From: Onthophagus taurus
Lineage: Eukaryota > Arthropoda > Insecta > Coleoptera > Scarabaeidae
DNA: 64,000 nucleotides
Reading direction: 5' to 3'
Assembly: GCF_036711975.1 (NCBI RefSeq)
Contig: NC_091972.1
Span: forward strand, 32,369,001-32,433,000
Shown here piece by piece: positions 20,621 through 30,279 of this stretch. The first letter of the stretch is position 1. Each line of letters opens with the position of its first letter. Position numbers and translations under genes: made by a program. The notes beneath the pieces were generated by a model, which saw only the letters and a program-made list of their open reading frames with translations, did no database searches and had not been told where the DNA came from.

Positions 20621-23600
20621 CAAGGGAAGTGTCACAACTGTGTCTCACCGATTTCGATGCAATTTGGTACAGTCATAGAATGGGCCAAAATAAGGTTCGT
20701 ACATTTTTTTATACGTGCGGTAAAAGCCCCTGGGGCGAGTTATAGGGGTTGAAAGTTTGGAGAAAAAGTACGTTTTCACTTATATTTTAAAAATGAAAAG
20801 TGCTATCAAAATTTGGTAAATTGTAACTGATATTCATTTTAAAAGAGCTTTCTTTTGATGTATCACACATATACCAGAGGGTTAAGAAGGGCGAACTACC
20901 CCTATTTTTTTGGAATTATTTAAAAACCACCCTATCGATTTTGGCGGCATTAAGTATACTTCCAGCACGTTCAAAAATATTAGTTAAGGGTTTTTTCCCA
21001 TTCGCTCTAGATCATCCCCAGCGAAGTTACGGGGGTTAACATGTAACCACTTTTCGTAAGAATGATGTGATAAAATTGTCAGGTATTTTGAAAATACTTT
21101 AACAAAACCGTAAATTAGTCGCACAATAAAATGTTTAATGTAAAATAAGGCATAATACACCATTTAGGGGTGGTTGGGGTTAACCACCCCCTTAAAAATT
21201 AATTCTATCCCGGGCATTACTTGTTGATTACGGCGAAATTTGGTACTGTGTTTGTTTTATATAGTTTATTAGTTTATTTTTATTCTACATAATGTTGCCA
21301 AAAATACACCTACCAAAAAAATTTTGGCACAATATTTGTTTTTTTAGTGCCGCTTGCTAAAGGTCATTTCTCAAAATAGTTTTTTCTAGTATAAAAGAAC
21401 GTGTGCCCAGTGGGTAGATTTTAGTTTCAGAGCAACTGACAGAAGCAATGGTTACAATAAACCCAATAAACGTTTTAAATTTGCTAATGACAGTTTTTAC
21501 TGTTATGAATATTCCCCAGACTCCTGTAAATGAAGCAGAAGTTAGTTTAAAAGAAAATATACAGCGTATTTTAATGGAAAGTATGGAAGACTACAATATG
21601 CAAATTGAAGACGAAACTGTATTAATTTTCGATTCATCCAATGGCATCAATGACGGTCAGCAAATTATTGAAGACCAGGATACAACTGACAGGTTTGTAG
21701 AAGATACTGATGCTCATTGTCCATTGAAGGATGACATCGACTACGAGTACAAATTAGAGGCGGTAAATTACTGGACAAGTGGGAAGAAAGGTTATTTGAA
21801 ACTAGAAACCGTAAAAAACAAATACCGAAAAGTAACGTCAAAGACCCAATTGCACAGATGGTCTAAATATATTGAAGAAAGAGGGACATACAAAGAAAAA
21901 TTAGCAGAAATTACCGAATTTGTAATTAATCAAGCGAGAGCCGCCGTAGATAATAAATTGCCACTACATGATATTGATATACGCAGATGGGCTATACAAG
22001 CTAGAAATGAAAAGAATTTATCTCCTCAACTGTTCAAAGCATCTCATAGCTGGGTGCAACGTTTTAAGAAAGCAAATCGGTTAGTAAGCCGAAAAATAAC
22101 AAAATTTCTATCCCAAAAACAAATTGGAAATGTTGATCGAGTAAAAACTTTAGCAAAAGATTTCGTTAAAGAGGCAAAGCTACAAATCCAAATATATGGA
22201 CCTGAAAACACCTACAATTCGGATCAGAGCGGTTTTAACTTGGAATTCCATTCGGGAAGAACATTAAGCGATTTAGGAGTTAAAACCGTAGAAAGTGTGG
22301 TCCAGTCGGTGTCATCTACAACGCACAGTTACACAATTCAACCCGTAATATCTGCTGATGGGAAACTTCTTTCTCCACTTTTTATTGTTTTAAAAGAACC
22401 CTCTGGCAGCTTTGGACCGAGGGTAGCAAATACAATGTTTAAAGCAGACAATATATACGTTTTGGCATCAAAATCTGGAAAGTTAACTTCAGAACACATG
22501 AAAAATTGGCTCCAAAATGTATATTTTCCAAATACTGGTTCTAAATCATTATTATTATTAGATTCTTGGAGTGGCCATTGTCCTGAAGTTATTAGTGAAA
22601 TAACTCCATCAGGTACTAATTTTAAACATTTATCTATACCTGCAGGGACAACAGGTCAAATACAGCCCCTAGATGTATTTGGTTTCAGAATATGGAAAAA
22701 TTTTATTAGAAGATTCTCTGATCAGATTATTCTTTACCAGTATGATGTCAATTTACATCAGAGGGATAACATATTAAAATTGCAATCGTTGACGCATAAC
22801 CAGTTGGCTTCCCCTCGGTTTATAAATGTTTTTAAATACGCATGGTTTGCAAGTGGCTATATAGAGGAGAGACCAGACCATTTTGAAAATCCCGTGGAAG
22901 TTTGCTTTTCGAGTGAGAAGCCAACGTGTGATATCTGTGGGGATATAGCGGTCATAACATGTGCATGGTGTAAAAAATCCTTATGTTTAAAACATTTTTT
23001 CCACGACTTTCATTTTTGCCAACACTACGTAGAATAAAAATAAATTTAATATTGAAAATTAATATAATACATAAAAAACGTCAATTAGTAATGTAGAATA
23101 AACTTCTTTGGTATATTGAACTATTTTTTTTGTCAGTTGCTTTTTAACTCATAAATAAATAAAATATCTTATTTATCTAGTAGTTTTATATTTATTATTT
23201 AAAGAAAATGAGGGTAGTTTACCTCGTGGAACATCGATAGATAGATTTTTAAAAAACAATACCACAGTTACGATGGCAGTTTTCATCTTCGAGGTATAAA
23301 CAAAAAACTACCCCTAATTTGTAACCCTTATAACCATTTTCAAAAATTTTTACTTCAAATATAAAACAAACACAGTACCAAATTTCGCCGTAATCGACAA
23401 ATAACGCCCGGGATAGAATTAATTTTTAAGGGGGTGGATAACCCCAACAACCCCTATATGGTGTATTATGCCTTATTTTACACTAAACATTTTATTGTGC
23501 GACTAATTTACGGTTTTGTTTAAAGTATTTTCAAAATACCTGACAATTTTATCACATCATTCTTACGAAAAGTGCTTACATGTTAACCCCCGTAACTTCG

Positions 23601-24001
23601 CTGGGGTTGATCTAGGGCGAATGGGAAAAAACCCTTAACTAATATTTTTGAACGCACTAGAAGTATACTTAATGCCGCCAAAATCGATAGGGTGGTTTTT
23701 AAATAATTCCAAAAAAATAGGGGTAGTTCGCCCTTTTTAACCCTCTGCTATATGTGTGACACATCAAAAGAAAGCTCTTTTAAAATGAATATCAGTTACA
23801 ATTTACCAAATTTTGATAGCACTTTTCGTTTTCAAAATATAAGTGAAAACGTACTTTTTCTCCAAACTTTCAACCCCTATAACTCGCCCCAGGGGCTTTT
23901 ACCGCACGTATAAAAAAATGTGCGAACCTTATTTTGGCCCATTCTATGACTGTACCAAATTGCATCGAAATCGGTGAGACACAGTTGTGACACTTCCCTT
24001 G
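20621..24001 (+). mobile_element. Tc5-like DNA transposon, complete, with 640-bp inverted repeats
   Basis: The 3381-bp element begins caagggaagtgtcacaactg and ends with the exact reverse complement. It is flanked by TTA at 20618-20620 and 24002-24004, the T-N-A duplication expected of Tc5 elements. The terminal inverted repeats run 20621-21260 and 23361-24001 (about 640 bp each) and differ at only scattered positions. They contain an inner run of GGGG/CCCC-bearing phrases. One intact transposase gene lies between them. Long, nearly identical repeats and an open gene indicate recent insertion and possible activity. Confidence 0.93.
21448..23037 (+). CDS. Tc5/pogo-type DDE transposase (529 aa) with C-terminal Cys/His cluster
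   Basis: One uninterrupted frame of 529 residues. Residues about 90-145 form a psq-like helix-turn-helix ('YKLEAVNYWTSGKKG', 'KTQLHRWSKYIEE'). Residues about 160-220 form a CENP-B/Tc5-type DNA-binding unit ('ASHSWVQRFKKANRLVSRK'). The DDE_1 nuclease has D259 ('NSDQSG'), D372 ('LLLDSWSGH') and D409 ('IQPLD'), spacing DD36D. The last 36 residues (about 493-528) form a cysteine/histidine cluster (C-x2-C, C-x2-C, then C, H, H, C, H) resembling a small zinc-binding module. It acts in the nucleus on the 640-bp inverted repeats that flank it. The start was chosen as the first ATG after a TATA-like tataaaag at about 21391. Confidence 0.92.
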   Translation: MVTINPINVLNLLMTVFTVMNIPQTPVNEAEVSLKENIQRILMESMEDYNMQIEDETVLIFDSSNGINDGQQIIEDQDTTDRFVEDTDAHCPLKDDIDYEYKLEAVNYWTSGKKGYLKLETVKNKYRKVTSKTQLHRWSKYIEERGTYKEKLAEITEFVINQARAAVDNKLPLHDIDIRRWAIQARNEKNLSPQLFKASHSWVQRFKKANRLVSRKITKFLSQKQIGNVDRVKTLAKDFVKEAKLQIQIYGPENTYNSDQSGFNLEFHSGRTLSDLGVKTVESVVQSVSSTTHSYTIQPVISADGKLLSPLFIVLKEPSGSFGPRVANTMFKADNIYVLASKSGKLTSEHMKNWLQNVYFPNTGSKSLLLLDSWSGHCPEVISEITPSGTNFKHLSIPAGTTGQIQPLDVFGFRIWKNFIRRFSDQIILYQYDVNLHQRDNILKLQSLTHNQLASPRFINVFKYAWFASGYIEERPDHFENPVEVCFSSEKPTCDICGDIAVITCAWCKKSLCLKHFFHDFHFCQHYVE

Positions 24002-24004
24002 TTA

Positions 24005-24504
24005 GAAGTTTTTAATCACTGTCATTAGCAGTCGTGCGAATTTCTGCATGTGATTTTTATCACACGACAATACTATAATTTATTGTCAACTGTTTCACAC
24101 ATTTTGTTTGTACTAATACATGATTTTGTAGTCGGTTAATATGACACGTTATTATAATAATAAATAAATCTCTAACTCCAGCAGTTGACAACCTTAACCC
24201 ATTTTGTGAAGTAATTAAACAAAGCAAAACAGATACAAACGGTTAACTATCATTTATGAATATTTTTAGTAAAACTATGATAACTATGATTAATTTTATT
24301 ACATTTAAAATGTTAGTTTTATTTTTAAAATAATATATTATGTTAGTTATAATGTTTAAATCTGCAAAAACTCGTAATTGTATGACCTACAAAAATAATT
24401 AATGGAAAAAATAGTACATAATTTATTCGTTAACATTAATTCACCTACAGTACCTAAATGACTTTGCTACTTAATTCTTCGTTGTATTTTAAGTTGAATT
24501 AAAT
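24005..24504. other. Upstream region of IDS-like gene 3
   Basis: AT-rich, with no coding signal, no shared sequence with the upstream regions of genes 1 or 2, and no clear TATA box close to the start. Confidence 0.4.
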
Positions 24505-25806
24505 ATGTTTAGAGTACACCAATTTTACCGGATTGTTAATTCATCCTCAAAATATTTCTACAAAAATAATCTTTTTAACAGAAATGTTATGAGGTATTTA
24601 ATTACTCTTATTACACTTTCTTTTTGTTAACTTGGGCACTTTTTAACGAATAATAGTGGAAATGATGAAATTCGAATGAGCCAAGTAAAAGCCGTGTTTG
24701 AAAATACGATAATTAAAGATTTAGTAAGCGATCCAGATCTGAGTGATATTCCAGATGTTGTGGCCCTGTATAAGAAAATGTTAGAAGAACTTGTCCCAAA
24801 TGGACAGAACCTTCGTTTAATGTCATTTTTAAATGTTTATAAACGAATGGAAGACAATAAAAATCTTTCAAGCGAAAGAATTAAATTGGCTTATATTTTG
24901 GGGTGGTGTATTGAAATGGTAAATAACTTTTTCTTAGATTTTTTAGTACACCTATTTTTTGATAATTTTTAAAGTTTCATGGCGCAAGTGGTGCTATAGA
25001 TGATTTATTTGATAAATCTGAATTCAGAAGAGGAAGAAAATGTTGGTATAAACATGAAGGTGTTAACGAAAGTGTTCTTTTGGATCTAATTTTTATCGAA
25101 AATTACGTGTATGAAATTATTCAAAAATATTTCTCACATCTCAAAATAGACCGCCCGTTAATAAATCTATTTCAAAAAACGGTTCAATACCTAATATTTG
25201 CTCAAAGTTTAGAGAAATCAGTTGATTATTCCAGTCAACATCCTAATTTAAACAAATTCACGAGAAGCTTTTACAAGACCTTAAGTAAATATAAAAATAC
25301 GACTTTTATTGATTTCCCATATAGATCGGCAAGGTGTTTAGCGAATAAATACCAAACTAAAATTTCAAAAGAAGATTATAATATGTGCCTTATGTTGGCA
25401 GAGTTTTCTCAAATACAGGTATGTTTATTCTCAAATTTAAATCTAATTAATATACATTTTTGATTTCTTTAAGAATGATTTTATGGATTGTTACTACAAT
25501 ATAGATAATTTCAAAACTGGAAACGATATCGAAGAAGGAAAATGTAGCTGGCTTATTGTAACTGCTTTAGAAAATGCGACACCAGAGCAAAGGAAATTGA
25601 TTGAAAATCATTATGGTAGAAAAGATGCGAAATCAGTTAAAATAATTAAAGATTTGTTTCAAGAATTAAAAATTCCTAAGTTGTATAGTTTATGCGAAGA
25701 GGAATTTTTTTATTTTATCGATAAAAATGTTGAACAAGTTTCAAACATTGCATACCATAATGTTCTATTCAAACGATTAGATTTCTTGTATAAGGCTTAT
25801 TTATGA
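24505..25806 (+). CDS. IDS-type terpene synthase-like gene 3 (375 aa, four exons)
   Basis: Exons 24505-24593, 24657-24918, 24975-25418 and 25474-25806 join in frame to 375 residues; introns are 63, 56 and 55 bp. The first exon gives an Arg/Lys/Ser/Tyr-rich leader of about 29 residues without acidic residues, consistent with mitochondrial import. Motifs: G-Q-N-L-R at 79-83 (the IPP-site lysine of G-K-x-x-R is lost); first aspartate motif DDLFD at 126-130 followed by 'FRRG'; the usual G-Q-x-x-D is replaced ('SLEKSVD'); second motif NDFMD at 266-270 with N for D; 'KTGNDIEEGKCSWL' follows. The residues before the first motif (G-A-S-G-A-I) are unusually small compared with prenyl synthases, where bulky residues set chain length, so the active-site pocket may be enlarged (inference). 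The last intron lies exactly between Q265 and N266 and is absent from genes 1 and 2. Confidence 0.92.
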
Positions 25807-25979
25807 ATTCCTTAAAGATGTTCAAAGGATAATGTAGTGAACAGGTGGGCATAGAATGTCTTTTGATTCTTCCTTATATTTTTGTAAAGATACTGTTTTC
25901 TTTCTTTAGTCATTCCTAAAAAAAATTAATTAAAATAGTTATGAGGAGAAAATTAGTTTTTGAATACTAATTAATTTAA

Positions 25980-27582
25980 CTTACCTGGAGGTGTTATTTC
26001 TTCTGGAAATCCGGTTCTGATGGGAAAATTGTAAAAACAAACTGGTTTCCGTGGATATTAGTTTTGCATAATACTTTTCCTTTGTTGTTTTCATTGAACT
26101 CAAAATGGTTGTACTGAGTGATGAGATATATTTTCTTGGACTTAAAATCCTTAAGAAAGTTAAGCCAGTCAAACAACTGGATCTTAACACCGCCCTTTTC
26201 ATTTCCAACGGACACAGCTGAGTTTACTTTAGAAGTTGAAGTAGACTGAAATGCGCAATCAATTAGTTCTTGGATAGCAGAAATGTATATTGTTCTGAAC
26301 TTCTTTTTAAAGAGCCCAAATGCCCAATAACAAGAAAATTTAGTGTGCCCTGTTAGGCCATATCGAAACTGTAATGGACACTTGTCTCATGCGGATTATC
26401 AAGAGAGTCTATGGTCGTTTTTATTATATTTTTGTAAAATTGTCTTTCATTTTTTACCAATTCTAAGTGCGCCTTCATTTTTTCTACATTGCTTATTTTC
26501 TCTTGTTCACTTGCAACCACCATAGCAGCCCCAGAAGTATAATGTTTTTGGCAAAAGGAGCATTGGTCTCATGACGACAATGGTTGAGCATGTCTCTCGC
26601 CAAATGTTTGTGAACACTCTCAATGATATAGATTTTTCAACCATCTCCTCTGTGAATGATTGTTTGTAGATATCATAAATTGTTTTCTTGCTATTACCAG
26701 AAGGGAACAGTTTTAGATTGGTGTTATATACAGTACTACTTCTGTCTGGAAGATAAATCGCATGTTGCTCAGCATAATTGTTCAAGAACTTCACAACGTA
26801 CTTTTTGTCAGTAAATGAAGTAGCATTCTTAGCAATTTTGTTGGTGTTATCATGGACCTTTGCAACAAATCCACTGTCATTGTACATTTTCGTTTTAATC
26901 CCTTTGTTTTGATTTGGAGATAAAACATGTAAGTGTCCCTACAAACCTGCTGACCTTTGATTAAATAAGTACTTTGTAGTTGTTTTCTAGCAAAATTTTT
27001 CTTGTAACTACGTTGGGTTTGATCAGAATCATTTCTCAAAACATCGCAGTTGGCCCAATATTACTTGATCCAATATGTTGATGTTGTCGACTTCAGCAGC
27101 TTCAAAGCGCATTTCTAAATAGGTATTTAATGAGAATTTCTCCAAAAAATCTACAATAAGCTGGTGATCATTTTCACTGGAATAGTTGCCTAAATTATCA
27201 TTGATTTGTTCTAAAAGTACAATTTCGAGACTTTCGCATTTTCATCAACTATTTCTAGGTCATTTTGATTTGCTTCAATTTCTATTACATTTTCATCAAC
27301 AATAGGAATGTCGTCATTACCGAAATCCGCAGGATCCAACGTTGGTACTTGTTTAAAAAAGAAGTCTGCCAGTAGGCCTTGGCTAACATCCTGTTCAGTC
27401 TCTTCATCGTCTTTACTTGATTTGACACTATTTCCCGATCGCACATCAAAATAATCATGATAAGCTTCAACATCTTCCTCATTTACTGGTTTATTTAAGC
27501 CTAGATCTTTTAAAAACTTCGACACTTTATCTTCATCCATTGTGAACACAACACATCGGCAACAGAAGACTCCAGCTGTCAT
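25980..27582 (-). pseudogene. Degenerate DNA-transposon ORF (unnamed insect family)
   Basis: Reading right to left: 27582-27211 starts with a cysteine-bearing, acidic N-terminus ('EDKVSKFLKDLGL'). 27039-26791 and 26887-26507 carry the block 'FLNNYAEQHAIYLPDR', 'LFPSGNSKKTIYDIYK', 'VFTNIWRETC', 'IVVMRP', which I know as a common repeat-encoded protein of insects and other invertebrates. 26215-25981 gives a later block ('GGVKIQLFDWLNFLKDF', 'HHFEFNE' variant, 'FPSEPDFQKK'). Between them several hundred bases are missing and frames shift. I cannot see its terminal repeats, and its superfamily is not certain to me. Confidence 0.6.
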
Positions 27583-29119
27583 TAGCTTATGCTGTCAGTT
27601 AACCATAACCAACTACTTTTCAGTAGTACTATTTCAAAGTAGGTTATTCGTTACACGTGATTATTGTAAAGAAACTGTACTTTTGAGAATTACATTAATT
27701 TTGTAATTTATTTTGAATATCATTTCTGTTACCTTTTAGTTTCTTAAATTGTAATTGAGTTCTTTTGTATTCTTTTAATTTTATTTTTGTATTTTAGAGG
27801 AGGCTGTTGTGGGGATTACCCTGTATGTATCCCAAATAGTGAAATAAATATACAGGATGATTCAAAAAACCGCTGACAGACTTCTAGGTCAAGTAACACA
27901 TCAAAAATTAAGATTAAAAGTCTCAGCAAATGCCTCCTTAACGAGATATAGCGGGTCAAAGTTTCTTTAAAATTAAACATTATCTGCAATAAAAAGCCCT
28001 TTCTTAAAAATATTTTCAACTCCACTGCTAATTTTGTCAAACAGGCAGTATTTTCGTGTAAAGTGATCATTTATCTATCAATTGGTCTCTTACAAAACTT
28101 TGATCAAAGCAATAGTTTTTAAGAAAAACACGTTTGTAGAAAATTTGTTAATTCAATTGTTAGATAACACAGGCCGACAAAAATTTAAATGTTTTCTAAA
28201 CCAACAAGTAGACTATACTATCCCGAAGGTTTTTCACGTTCTAAACCCAAATTTAACCTCAAAAATGCTTCATCACGTAAGGTTTTCAAAATATCTTAGC
28301 TAAAATATGTTAAAAATACGGTTTCTGGTCGTATTTGTGGTTATAGTTCACCATGATGGAATTAAAAAAAAAAATTTTTTTTTGAAATTTTGAAATTATT
28401 ACCCTTTCCCTTTAAAACTCTTTTTCAATTATTTAATTATCTTTTTTCTTCTTCGAGATATCATCTGTTGAAATTAATAAGTACGTCGGTTTGTTCTGTC
28501 CTCGATAAACTGATGTTGAGTTACATCAAGTTAGCGATGCTAACGCACAAGTAAAATAAATATGCGAAAATATGGTTAAATATCTAAAAATGAAACTTTA
28601 AAGTTGAAATATTTAACCATACATTTGATTTATCTTTTAACCAGGTGGTATTCAATTGAGAAACAGGACATTCAAAATCCAGTTAATTTTTATGAATTTA
28701 TTTGGTTTGTTAGCAAAGTTATAGTTTTAATGGGAAAACTATAGCAGTATTTACAAAAATAAAACGATTGTTTACGAGATTTATTCATTCTAAAAGAGAC
28801 AATTTACATATTATTTTTTATTTAAGCTCTATAGCATTTTATAAGATGAAAATCACAACCATATTGGATTTTCTAGATAAAATTTTTGAAACGATGGAAT
28901 ATTGATATAAAAAATATAGTCGGAAGGCTTATTCTTTAGTGACTTTTTTCTTTTTCACCTTGTTACACAAGATTTACAGTTTTTGCGTAAAAAAATAAAA
29001 TATACCGTATCCAGTTGGCCTGCCACTGCACGACCGACATTTTGCTAAAATTTGTCCTCAAAGTTGGCTTGGTTTTTAAAAAACAATTGATTTTGTTTTA
29101 ACGCGAACTGTCACTTACG

Positions 29120-29345
29120 TGGTTAATAGTGCTATTTGCTGCTAATTGCTATTAATTGATTTTGATTGTTGGTTTTGTCTGCAGTTGTTACTTGCTGTTG
29201 ATTGTTTTTATTTATTGTCAATTGTTGTAAATTGTTGTTAACTGTTTTAATTGTCGAGTGTTGTTAATTTTGTTCCTTGGTGTTTGTTGTTGATTGTTGT
29301 TGTTTTTTTATTGTTGATTGGTTGTTGGTTTGTACGTTTGTGTCA
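29120..29345. repeat. TTG-rich low-complexity tract
   Basis: Imperfect repeats of ttgttgattg / ttgctgttaattg run for about 220 bp directly before the conserved coding segment. The open frame continues into it with a V/L/F-rich translation that does not look like genuine protein. Confidence 0.7.
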
Positions 29346-30279
29346 ATTGGTCTTGATTGTTGGAGCAGTGTTGCTCCATAACGGCCATAAATACGCAGCA
29401 ATCCCTATTGGTCATTCCACCAGGCGAAAAGAATCATACGAAGACCTTCAATTTGTACTCGAAAAAATCAACTACAACATCCATAACTGGTTTATATGTG
29501 GTGACTTTAAAATGATTAATATTTTGGTTGGTTTACAATCAGGAAATACAAAAAATCCTTGCTTTCTCTGTATTTGGGACAGTCGAACCCGAGAACAACA
29601 TTGGATTAAAAAAAAGTGGCCTGAAAGATTTGATTGGAAAGTTGGTTCCAACAATGTTGTTTACAAGACTCTTGTTGACACAAAGCGTATTTTGTTACCT
29701 CCACTCCACATCAAATTAGGCTTGATGAAACAATTCGTAAAAGCCTTAAATACTGATGGAAACTGTTTTAAATATCTTAAGTCTGCATTTCCAAATTTAA
29801 GTCATGATAAAGTTAAGGAAGGTATCTTCGTGGGGCCTGATATAAGAAACTTAATGAAAGATGACGATTTTATAAGAACAATGACAAATAACGAAAAAAA
29901 TGCTTGGTTAAGTTACAAAGAAGTTGTACAAAATTTCTTGGGCAACCATCGGGATCCACAATATAAAAACATTGTATCGACAATGTTATTAATCTTTAAA
30001 AAATTAGGCTGTTTAATGAGTTTGAAGCTACATTTCCTATTTTCCCATTTGGATTACTTTCCGGAAAATGTAGGAGCCTTCAGCGAAGAGATGGGTGAAC
30101 GATTCCATCAGGATTTCAAAGAAAAAGAGCGACACTATCAAGGTAGATGGGATGAAAGAATGATGGCTGACTACTGCTGGTCTTTGAAAAGAAACGATAA
30201 CGCTGCTCAATATAAGCGTAAGAGTGTTAAACGATCGTTTGAATTGATGCGCGTTCGTTATCATAAGAAATTAAAATAA
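29251..30279 (+). CDS. Conserved transposon-borne protein, possible nuclease (family unnamed)
   Basis: The frame opens at 29251, but conserved sequence begins only near 29370 ('LLHNGHKYAAIPIGHS'), so the first 40 residues are probably not real. They translate the TTG-rich tract, and a splice acceptor (ag at about 29366) is likely. Conserved blocks: 'NWFICGDFKMI' (candidate acidic residue), 'PCFLCIWDSR' (C-x2-C), 'LLPPLHIKLGLMKQFVKAL', 'FPNLSHDKVKEGIFVGPDIR', 'WLSYKEVVQNFLGNH', 'HFLFSHLDYFPENVGAFSEEMGERFHQD' and 'GRWDERMMADYCW'. I recognise this as a recurrent uncharacterised invertebrate family usually found as repetitive hypothetical proteins. Its position between inverted repeats supports a transposase role, with GDFK, the C-x2-C loop and SEEMGERFH as candidate catalytic or metal sites (inference). 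The frame is intact through the C-terminus. Confidence 0.65.
   Translation: MSSVVNFVPWCLLLIVVVFLLLIGCWFVRLCQLVLIVGAVLLHNGHKYAAIPIGHSTRRKESYEDLQFVLEKINYNIHNWFICGDFKMINILVGLQSGNTKNPCFLCIWDSRTREQHWIKKKWPERFDWKVGSNNVVYKTLVDTKRILLPPLHIKLGLMKQFVKALNTDGNCFKYLKSAFPNLSHDKVKEGIFVGPDIRNLMKDDDFIRTMTNNEKNAWLSYKEVVQNFLGNHRDPQYKNIVSTMLLIFKKLGCLMSLKLHFLFSHLDYFPENVGAFSEEMGERFHQDFKEKERHYQGRWDERMMADYCWSLKRNDNAAQYKRKSVKRSFELMRVRYHKKLK

Noticed and set aside
24676..24972. Single-exon gene ending at 24972 in IDS-like gene 3
   Set aside because: The frame runs into an intron. The gtaaat donor at 24919 and the ag acceptor at 24973-24974 restore the conserved first aspartate motif.
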